A stretch of DNA of 64,000 nt, from assembly GCA_964030475.1 (NCBI GenBank), contig CAXIPT010000009.1, positions 2,904,223 through 2,968,222 on the forward strand, given 5' to 3'. The notes under the pieces were generated by a model. The model had not been told where the DNA came from, searched no databases, and saw nothing but the letters and a program-made list of their open reading frames with translations. The translations under genes were made by a program, and so were the position numbers. Positions 49,602 through 58,136 of this stretch are shown in pieces. Source of the DNA: Tethya wilhelma. Taxonomy: Eukaryota > Porifera > Demospongiae > Tethyida > Tethyidae. Numbering within the stretch: position 1 is the first letter of the stretch; each line of letters starts with the position of its first letter.

Positions 49602-49991
49602 AACAAGTAGTAAAAATTTCAAAAAAATAAGCAGTGTAGGAATGGGCAGTGCTGTAAAAAGTATTGGAACAAGGAATGGTCTCAATTTCGGCACATGACT
49701 ACTTCATTTTTGTGCCCAAGCTTTGGCCAGTAATCTAACTCTGCCTGCTATATTTTATTCCACTTTTAGCGAAGTGATAAGATTTGTGATACTCGTTAGC
49801 TATTCAAGTAGAGATCATTCTTTGAACCATCCATTTACGACAAAATAGATATTATATATAATTATATGAGGGATCAAAAGTGAAAATGAAGTAGTCATGT
49901 GCCGAAATTGAGACCATTCCTTGTTCCAATACTTTTTACAGCACTGCCCATCCCTACACTGCTTATTTTTTTGAAATTTTTACTACTTGTT
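49602..49991. mobile_element. 390-bp foldback element with 109-bp inverted arms (copy 1)
   Basis: The left arm 49602-49710 and right arm 49883-49991 are near-perfect reverse complements (AGCAGTGTAGGAATGGGCAG and its complement). The 170-base loop has no ORF. A second copy lies at 53619-53998. Confidence 0.85.
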
Positions 49992-50003
49992 AATATTATT
50001 ATT

Positions 50004-50048
50004 GCCACGCTAGCCACGCTACCAGCTATAGCCATGCTACCAGCTATT
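50004..50048 (+). repeat. Minisatellite remnant (27-bp family, array 1)
   Basis: About two units of the family AGCTATAGCCACGCTAGCC..., followed by TTGTAATTATTGTAATTA as after array 2. Confidence 0.8.
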
Positions 50049-50182
50049 GTAATTATTGTAATTATAATTGTACACACCAACAGGAGGTGCAAAAGGGGAA
50101 GGGTAAACAGACAATACACAAATAATATTACAATTAAACTAACTGAAAGTTGTATCCCGAATTGGACCTCTCTTAAAGTGTT

Positions 50183-51120
50183 TTAGTTAACAAACCTAAT
50201 GTCTAATTTTGCTGTGGCATAGAAATAGTTGCAGTCGCCAGAGAGCTTAGAAATTAATCTGTGATTCTCAACAGTGGCGTCCACTAGCTCTTTACCAATT
50301 ATCACCTTAACACGACGACCAGAAGCAGCTAGATGAGACCACTGCTCCTTCATTAGATCTCTTATGAGGTTTGCAGTATCCAAGTTATCACACTTGATGA
50401 AGTCTACATGATGTTTAGTCACACCAGCAAGATGAGAAGGCAGATGGAGCTGTAACTGATTTGAATTACTGCAGGGAGACCCAGTAGTACGTGCTACACA
50501 CTTACTAACAGTTCTGCTTCTTGTACGATTGGAAATAGGGCTTTCACAAATGGTCGCACTAGTAGAATTGGCATCTGTATCCTGCTGAGAAACACTGGTA
50601 GAGGGCGATCCAAGAGCACCAGTAACACTTTCAGTCTCAATTGCTATGACGGTAGCGTCAGCATCAGCAACATTACACAAAGGCAGAGAAATATTAGCAG
50701 ACTGAGAGGTTAATTCATTAACAGTACCACACCAAGACTTAACATCAGGTTGCTTTAACAAACTGGTCTCGGTCAAAGGCCTCAGGCCGACTAGGAAGGG
50801 CAGACTCCCCAATGAAAGGTCCAGAATCATCATTGGCACAGCTTACAGCATCAGGAGTTCCTGAGCGGTTGAGCTTAGATTGGATACTTGAGGTGCCTCT
50901 TCTTTTTAGCAATAAAAGCGTCCATTCTGAGCTGGCTTCTTTTAGTTGGCTGGGCATTATTTGGGGTAATTGAAGGTTGAGACCGACTGGTATTCCAGAA
51001 TATTTTAAAGCTATAGCCACGTCTGTGTTTAGAAAGGGACCAAACAGGGTTACCGTGTAATTCACAAGCAATGGATGTCAGAGCAGCAACGGCATCTTCA
51101 GGAATTCCTAGGACATCATA
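50183..51120 (-). mobile_element. Degenerate transposon-derived ORF, family not recognised
   Basis: Three frames carry coding-like pieces in order on the minus strand: LGIPEDAVAALTSIACELHG and SLSKHRRGYSFKIFWN (near 51110-50990), then a Ser/Thr-rich middle, then KCDNLDTANLIRDLMKEQWS and LVDATVENHRLISKL (to 50183). Frame changes and stops separate them. It lies between minisatellite arrays and near reverse-transcriptase remains, so it is probably an accessory ORF of a mobile element. I cannot name the family. Confidence 0.5.
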
Positions 51121-51135
51121 TCGCGTATACGTATA

Positions 51136-51693
51136 TAGCCACGCTACCAGCTATATAGCCACGCTAGCCACGCTACCAACTATAGCCACGCCACCAGCTA
51201 TAGCCACGCTAGCCACGCCACCAGCTATAGCCACGCTAGCCACGCTACCAGCTATAGCCACGCTAGCCACGCTAGCCACGCCACCAGCTATAGCCACGCT
51301 ACCAGCGCTAGCCAGCCACGCTAGCCACGCTGTCAGCTATAGCCACGCTAGCTACGCCACCAGCTATAGCCACGCTAGCCACGCTACCAGCTATAGCCAC
51401 GCTAGCCACGCTACCAGCTATAGCCACGCTACCAGCTATAGCCACGCTAGCCACGCTACCAGCTATAGCCACGCTACCAGCTATAGCCACGCCATAGCCA
51501 CGCTAGCCACGCTACCAGCTATAGCCATGCTACCAGCTATAGCCACGCTACCAGCTATAGCCACGCTAGCCACGCTGCCAGCTATAGCCACGCTAGCCAC
51601 GCCACCAGCTATAGCCACGCTAGCCACGCCACCAGCTATAGCCACGCTAGCCACGCTACCAGCTATAGCCACGCTAGCCACCCTACCAGCTAT
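51136..51693 (+). repeat. 27-bp minisatellite, array 2
   Basis: About 558 bases of AGCTATAGCCACGCTAGCC ACGCTACC units with 18-base variants; the internal period is 9. Because 9 and 27 are multiples of three, long open frames appear on both strands (VASVAIAGS and similar) but are not genes. Confidence 0.95.
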
Positions 51694-51815
51694 TGTTGTA
51701 ATTGTAATAATAGCACTCCAAAACAGGAGCAATAGGAACAAACAGCGTACATAATAAGCATAAAGTTATAAGATTAAGTAAGTATAATAGTAGCTAACAT
51801 TTACTAACAGAAATG

Positions 51816-52800
51816 TTATGCAGTACACATAAAGTAAATCTCATCGTCTAGGTGTCTATTAATTGAACGGTTTCTCCTTGCAGTAGATATGAAGTCCACA
51901 CACAGCAAATCACCAGCAGAATACTTCTTAACATATTTAGTGCCATGGAGGATATTAAAACCAAGAGAGTTGTTAGGGCATCGAGAGCTTTGCAAGAAGA
52001 GATCGTGAATGAAAGAAGTATGCTGTAAAGCAGAGGTCAGTAGGCTTCTAGAACGGGCAAGAACCAGATTGTAGCAGCTCTGCAAACTGGCAACTGAGTG
52101 CAGGATACCATGCAGTATGGCAATGACGAGGTAGAGACCATATCTTCCTAAGAATGTTGTTAAAAGAAACTTCAAGGTATTTCAGTTTAGGAGAAGAGAG
52201 ATTCCAAAGTGACGAACCATACAAGGATAAGCAGAAGCTGGAAAATAGATGGGTCTTGACTAACGGATCGCAGCAGGAGAACAGGTGCAGCAGTCTTTAC
52301 GACACATATCCTTGGTAATAGCAACAATATCATCGTCATCAGAGAGGTTGAAAGTAAGAATGTGACCAAGATGGGAGGCAGATTTGTGCAGAACAGATAA
52401 ACATTTACCCAAAAAATGGAACACAGGAGAGAGGTGGTCAGCAGATTTATAAAATTTGACTAGTTGGGTCTTGTCAGAGTTGAAGATCAGGTGGTGATTG
52501 TGAGCAAAAAGTTGACAGACTTCCAACATTAGTCGCAAAGCAGAAGGGGAAGGAGCAAGGAGAACAATATCATCAGCATAGCAGACAGCACATGCAAAAT
52601 GTTGTCTCCAATAGCAGCCTGCACCACACCTCTCAAGGTCAGAAAGCAAATCATCAATATAGACTGTGAAGAGAATAGGAGACAACACACCACCTTGGCG
52701 AACACCATTGGAAGTTCCAAAGGGGGCTGAAAGATGATTGCACCACTTCACTGACAGCTGCTGGGAGGAATACCAGAAAATGAGTAACCTCACAATGAGT
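51816..52800 (-). mobile_element. Non-LTR retrotransposon reverse-transcriptase fragment (LINE)
   Basis: The minus-strand frame from about 52800 to 52260 encodes the RT core: NGVRQGGVLSPILFTVYIDDL, CYADDIVLLAPSPSALR (catalytic ADD at about 52575) and FNSDKTQLVKFY. The sequence continues to 51816 in shifted frames with LINE-like C-terminal features. The 5' end of the RT abuts minisatellite array 3; the endonuclease and 3' end are not recognised. It is dead by frameshift and truncation. Confidence 0.85.
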
Positions 52801-52824
52801 ATAGCTATTGTGATGATGAGTAAT

Positions 52825-53047
52825 GCTATAGCCACGCTACCAGCTATAGCCACGGTAGCCACGCTACCAGCTATAGCCACGCTAGCCACGCTACCAGCTC
52901 TAGCCCCGGTAGCCACGCTACCAGCTATAGCCACGCTAGCCACGCTACCAGCTATAGCCACGCTAGCCACGCTACCAGCTATAGCCACGCTAGCCACGCT
53001 ACCAGCTATAGCCACGCTAGCCATGCTACCAGCTATAGCCACGCTAG
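52825..53047 (+). repeat. 27-bp minisatellite, array 3
   Basis: About eight units of the same family as arrays 1 and 2, same orientation, touching the 5' side of the RT fragment. Confidence 0.95.
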
Positions 53048-53618
53048 GTCAGGTAGGACTGTAAATCCAAAAAAATTTCGCTACAGTTTCGCGCATGCGC
53101 AGTCAATAAACACCAGGCGGCCCTCTTTTGGGCCTGGGGACGAGGCTAAGTAGGAATGGACCGACTGTCCCATAGACACAATATAAAATTTTGGTCATTA
53201 TAAAAATCTAGTCAAACAAATTAAACCTTCAAAGTTAGTCAGAGGCTCTCACTGACAGATTACCAACTGAATGCAAGTCTTACAACTCACAAAAAGTTTC
53301 CTCAGCACTCGTAGAGAGCGCTAGTGGGAAGCCACCATAGTGTCATTTTTGTTCTCCTAACGTACGTACTTTCTGACTGACTTGAAAAGGATTTCCAGAG
53401 AACCAGAATGTGTTGAGCCAACTTTGACAGCACAAAGTAAGTTCTTTTCGTGGGTACTATATTCCTTGATACTCGTTTTCATCATATATAGGCCTAAACA
53501 AAAACTAGAATGCACATTAGCCTCCTCCAGCACATTGTAGTGTATGTAGCTGTTGCTTTTTGTAGGGACTAACCAGTCTCTGGTGGTCTCCACACTGTAG
53601 TGTTGAAAAAAGTGAGTG

Positions 53619-53998
53619 AACAAGTAGTAAAAATTCCCAAAAAATTAGTAATGTAGGAATGGGCAGTGCAGTAAAAAGTATTGGAACAAGGCATGTCTCA
53701 AATTCGGCACATGACTACTTCATTTTTGTACCCACCTCTTGCCTGGCAGTCCAGTTTAAGTTACTTTGCTCCAGTGCTTAGCCTATATACTGATTAATAC
53801 TGGGAATTTGAACCAAAGCAATAATAACCTACAGCACTATTGTACACATCATTGCATTACGTCACACTTAGGATCCTTAAAAGGGATCAAGAATAAAAAT
53901 GAAGTAGTCATGTGCCGAATTTGAGACATGCCTTGTTCCAATACTTTTTACCGCACTGCCCATTCCTACATTACTAATTTTTTTGGAATTTTTACTAT
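53619..53998. mobile_element. Foldback element, copy 2
   Basis: Left arm 53619-53728 and right arm 53895-53998 are inverted repeats of the same family as 49602-49991. The right end lacks the terminal ACTTGTT and joins the 3' flank of copy C directly. Confidence 0.85.
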
Positions 53999-54081
53999 AC
54001 AATTAAGTTGCTTGCAATTGTCTAATGTTAGAACTAAAATAATTATTATACACATCAAGAAACTAAAATTATGCATAATGA

Positions 54082-55482
54082 TTATAAAATTTTATTACTG
54101 AAAATGAAAAGTATAGCGATAGTGAAAAGTATAATGAAAAGTATCAGATTCTTGCGCTTTTCTCTTGTAGCTGTAAGCGTGAAGAAAACAATTTAGTTAC
54201 TAACAAGATTATCGAACCTAAAATGTGATGCATTACCTTGAGAGGGATCTCGTTTGGGTGTTGGACTTGTTGGTTCTATTGGTACTAATTGTGGGATTGC
54301 CTCTCCATCTTCTTCCTCAGCCTCAATTGGATCAGTATCTCTGAGTTGTCGTCGCTGTCTGATGTTGTGAGATGTCTCTCCTAAGCCCAAGCTGTGCAAC
54401 GTAATTCTATCAGCATCACTATTTAATTCTTTACTCTTTTCCTTGATGTTCTGTGTAAGTGTAGGCTGATTTTGTCCACGTTGTTGTTTTGTTTCAACTT
54501 GAACATGGCCATGGGCTTGAAAACCACCTGAATTTCGTGTAGATTGCATATCAATGATATCATGTATCTATATAGTTACAGTTATTGTGGCAAGGTATAC
54601 TTAAATGCTCACCATCTATTTGATCAGCCAAGTTTCTCTTATCAATTGCACGGAGAGCATTGGCTATCACTCTCCAAGAGCACTCTTCAGCATTGTCCAA
54701 CCAATACTTGAGAATTTCCAACTTAACTCGTTCATTATCCCGAGGATGATTGGCCTCAAAGACCTTGATCTTGCTATGAGGCACTTGTAGCTTGATGCCA
54801 AGGCGATGGACTTTACTTCCAGTCACATCAGCCAATTCATCCATTAGAGTCTGTTCATTAACAGGACAAGTTAGACCTATATGTAAATGAACAACCACAA
54901 GATTTTAGATAGCATGGGCCTGCATGAGTCAACCCTTGATCTAAGCATTTGGTACGAGTATAACAGACCTCTCCTAGGTGGGGGCTGGGCAGCAGGTGAT
55001 GGTCTGCTTGGTACTTGAGAAGAAGAGCTGGCTTCCTTCTGTAGCAGTGGTGCTCTTTCATAACTTCCTCCTTTTTCTATCAAAACAAACAAACACAGGT
55101 ATCATTGAAATATAATTTCCTAAAGAGACAACAAATTTTGAGTAGTGAACTATGACATTCTCCTCATACCTTTGTATATGTGAATGACTTCATCCACTTG
55201 GTCGTTGAGCGAAGTGTGTCCTTCAAGCACTTTTATAAAGGCCTTGAACTTTTCCTCAGCACGTTTTGGAGGTGAACTGGTGATCTGGCTGGAAACACAG
55301 CTTACCAGCCTACTGGCTTTGTTGTATTTGGGCTGATTGGTCTCCACAACCTCATCAAGGACAGATTGTGGTATGAAGCCATCACTACAGAGATCATTGG
55401 CAATTGTTAATGGATCTATTGCAAAAGCTTTAGTAAGAAAGCTGGTGCTTTTGACCAATGTTAGTTGCTCTTTGGACGCCAT
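54082..55482 (-). CDS. CARD-Death-transmembrane protein, copy C
   Basis: Exons 55482-55170, 55076-54969, 54876-54613, 54527-54237 and 54170-54082 give 354 residues; all joints are phase 1. It is very close to copy A in exons, introns and flanks, so the two come from a recent segmental duplication. The CARD-like, linker, Death (LADVTGSKVHRLGIKLQVPH) and anchor exons are intact, and the acidic exon ends EEDGEAIPQLVPIEPT. The acceptor used for exon 4 in A would give a stop (TGA) two codons in, because C is two bases shorter there. The inner acceptor (CGAAATTCAG, exon from 54527) restores phase 1. Promoter block and start match B. Confidence 0.82.
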
Positions 55483-55550
55483 GGCTCCTCTCGCGCGAGT
55501 ACACAGTAGACACCCCTTTATCGATTCTTGAAATTTCTCTCTAATTATGC

Positions 55551-55560
55551 GAAAAGGAAA
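55551..55560 (+). promoter_or_regulatory. ISRE-like element upstream of copy C
   Basis: GAAAAGGAAA, 69 bases before the ATG at 55482, inside the shared block CTAATTATGCGAAAAGGAAA. Confidence 0.4.
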
Positions 55561-55682
55561 TTTAGAATTTTAATTGTCTAATTCTGGTTCCACACTCAGG
55601 TCCGATTCCCAATCTGAAGCTAATTACAATGACGACTCATACCCACTCAAGCCCAAACTTCTGACCACCCAACTTGTCCACG

Positions 55683-56303
55683 AAATATTATAGTATACAA
55701 AGAGTGTGGCTCGCTTCGCTCGCCACGCTCCTTACATGTGTATGAAGTATACTGATGTTTACTGCTAGATGCATGCAAGCACAGGTATCTGCATAGTAAC
55801 AACTGCCAAATCTCTTTGCAATTTGCAATTTTGGCCAGCTCAGCAATTTACCTAGCTACGTGACGTCACAGACGACCCTTTTCCGACATCCGCCATTTTT
55901 GCAATCAGCTGGCAAAGAAACTCGTTATCCAGCTAGCTGTGTTTCGTGTACAGTGATAGAGAAGCAGACTCCTAGAAGCGAAAGCTCTTCCCTTGCTGCA
56001 CTTCTTTTGTGAAAGATTGGCTGCTCTATCACCCTTCTTTGTCGGATACAGATGTCACTGGTAAGCCTTGTCAGCGATCTCAAAAACAGTCAGCCATACT
56101 TGTAGTGCCTATGATTCTATCCTAGGCTAGTACTATCTAAGCTAGCTATCTAGGCACACTTTTCATAGCTTGCATTCTCAACGGTCCAGAAAAAAAGCAG
56201 CTTTTAGTTCGAGGTCGCATCACTTCCGGTGACCCTCCGTAACACACGGACGGACGGACACACGGACAGACTCAACTTATAATATGATGATGCTATGGTG
56301 CTG
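55683..56303. mobile_element. Insertion of about 620 bp in the duplicated PIPOX exon copy
   Basis: The homology GACCACCCAA.TTGTCCA.GA with the region before intact PIPOX exon 1 stops at about 55682 and resumes near 56284-56303 within the exon copy. The inserted DNA begins AATATTATAGTATAC with GCTCGCTTCGCTCGCCACGC, and ends with the GTGTTACGGAGGGTCACCGG-type repeat (reversed) and CTTATAATATGATG. Its centre includes a CRE (TGACGTCA, about 55861) and CCGCCATTTTTG, a YY1-like site. The terminal motif also occurs at 33209-33296. Confidence 0.6.
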
Positions 56304-56450
56304 CCATTGTAGGGAGTTCAACTGCTTACCACCTCATCAGAAATGGAGCTGAAAGAGTGCTCCTACTGGAACAAGTTGGTTGCCGAGCTCAGAATCATCA
56401 GATTATGGTCATGATGTTTACTCAGCTGGTTGCTACAAAATGAACCATTC
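56284..56450 (+). pseudogene. Partial copy of PIPOX exon 1 and intron 1
   Basis: CATTGTAGGGAGTTCAACTG through GTGCTCCTACTGGAACA is identical or nearly so to the first exon at 58137-58247, and the following bases match its intron (TTTACTCAGCTGGTTGCTA). The start of the exon is damaged (TGCTATGGTGCTGCC for TGCTATTGTAGTAGGTGCTGGC). It marks the end of a segmental duplication with a CARD gene. Confidence 0.85.
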
Positions 56451-56501
56451 TATTCAAGTACAAAAAACATTAGAAATGTAATGCAAACATAGGAATGGCC
56501 A

Positions 56502-56687
56502 AATCATAAAAAAGTGAGTAAACAAGATAGGAAATTATGGTTGTCAGATTGAGTCGAAGAGTTCATTCCACTGTGTCACCTATATTCATATCCCTACTGA
56601 GCTCAATGACATTGTAGTCGTAGGAATGAACTATTCCGGCTCAATCTGACAACCATTCCTATTTTATTTACTCACTTTTTTATGATT
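56502..56687. mobile_element. 186-bp hairpin element
   Basis: AATCATAAAAAAGTGAGTAA...GGTTGTCAGATTGAG...GAGTTCATTCC is mirrored by its reverse complement at the right end, with arms of about 65 bases. It is a different family from the foldbacks at 49.6 and 53.6 kb. Confidence 0.8.
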
Positions 56688-56836
56688 ATATTAACTACAA
56701 GTTGCTTATCTTGACACTATAGTACTGTATAGTACTTTCATGATTAGGCTGTATATATATATATATATATCATGAGAATTACTACTAATTTTGTGGCTTT
56801 CAGTTTTACAAACTATAATATTATTATTACACACAA

Positions 56837-57938
56837 TCAAGAAACTAAATAATATGCATAATATAAAATAATGAAAACGAAAACTATCAATGTTATAATA
56901 GATAGAAGGAAACGCATGTCTTTTGTAGCTGCAAGGATGAAGAAAATAAGATACAAACAAGATTATTGCATCTAGAATGTGTCAGAGATGTAGCATTACA
57001 TTGTTTGGGTGTTGAATTATTTGTTGGTTCAATTGGTACTAATTGTGGGGTCGCCTCTTCATCTTGCTCTTCGCTCTCTCCTAGTATAGGCTCCCCAGGT
57101 TGCTGGCGATGTCTGATGTTGTAAGGTGCATCTGTATGGGCTGAACGCATAAAACGGCATTGTTGAGAAAATATTTGCTGTGTGTTTTGTCCAAACTGAG
57201 TATTTGCATGCTGTTGGTCTTGTCTATTTCCACCATTTTGCTCTGCTACTGGACCTGCATAATTACAATAAAAATTATATTAAATCTATGGTAACAATCC
57301 AAAATCATGAATTCAATACAAAGATCACCAAAATAATTATATAGCATGGGCCTGCACAAGTCGACCCTTGATCTAAGCACTTGGTACAAGTATAACAGAC
57401 CTCTCCTAGGTGGGGGCTGGGCAGCAGGTGATGGCCTATGTATTACTCGACAAGCAGAGTTGGCCTTCTTCCGTGATGATGCTCTTTCATAACTTCCGCC
57501 TTTTTCTATGAAAACAAACAAACAAACTTGTAAGCAAACACCAGCATCATTGAAATAGAATTTCCTAAAAGAGACGATAAAGTATATAGCAGTAAACTTT
57601 GTACTTCTCCTCATACCTTTGTATATGTGAATGACCTCATCCACTGCGTCGCTGAGCCATGCGTGTCTTTCAAGCACTTTGATGAAGGCCTTGAATTGTT
57701 CCTCAGCACGTCTTGGAGGTGAACGGGTAATCTGACTGGAAACACAGCCCATCAGCCTACTAGCACAGTGGTAGTTGGGTTGATTGAGTTCCACCACCCA
57801 ATCAAGGACAGACTTTGGTATGAAGCCATTAGAATGGAGATCACGGGCAATTGCTAATGGATTGATTGCAAGGGCTGTAGTAAGGAAGCAGGTGCTTTTT
57901 TCCAATGTTAGTTCCTCTTTGTACACCACTCTGACCAT
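56837..57938 (-). CDS. CARD-transmembrane protein, copy D (Death exon lost, MAVS-like layout)
   Basis: Exons 57938-57617, 57505-57401, 57254-57000 and 56928-56837 give 257 residues; all joints are phase 1. The first exon is the CARD-like domain (SNGFIPKSVLDWVVELNQ, SRLMGCVSSQI, QFKAFIKVLERH) with an altered start (MVRVVYKEEL). The linker ends PAAQPPPRRG as in C. The Death-domain exon is absent: only 146 bases separate the linker and acidic exons, without Death-domain remains. The acidic exon keeps YNIRHRQQ and EEATPQLVPIEPT. The last exon encodes the anchor (FLLSIITLIVFVFIILYYA). CARD, Pro-rich linker and C-terminal anchor is the layout of vertebrate MAVS; whether this is homology or convergence is unknown. 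Confidence 0.82.
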
Positions 57939-58001
57939 TGCTGATGGCTAGCTGGAGTAGACAGTAGGACAACCCTTTTCCTTGAATTTCTCTAATTATG
58001 C

Positions 58002-58011
58002 GAAAATGAAA
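58002..58011 (+). promoter_or_regulatory. ISRE-like element upstream of copy D
   Basis: GAAAATGAAA, 64 bases before the ATG at 57938, matches GAAANNGAAA within the same conserved block as in the other copies. Confidence 0.4.
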
Positions 58012-58136
58012 TTCAATTGTCTAATTCTGGTTCCACACTCAGGTCCGATTCCCGATCCGAAGCTAATTGCACTGACGACCCATACCCAAACTTCTGTCAG
58101 ATTTTCTCTGGGATTTTGTGACCACCCAAATTGTCC

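Larger units (their letters stand above)
49280..53618. other. Block bracketed by direct repeats
   Basis: Sequence at about 49280-49601 (TTTCCAGACAAACAG...GACTAACCAGTCTCTG...GTGTTGAAAAAAGTGAATG) recurs at about 53388-53618 in the same orientation. Each is followed by a foldback element, so the RT and minisatellite block sits between two direct repeats of several hundred bases. The piece 53048-53387 is otherwise featureless. Confidence 0.55.

Noticed and set aside
49895..50186. Short hydrophobic ORFs on both strands
   Set aside because: They read through the foldback arm and a minisatellite remnant.
51071..51754. Long ORFs with ATLPAIATLA or VASVAIAGS repeats, on both strands
   Set aside because: They are minisatellite translations; the 9/27-base period keeps all frames open.
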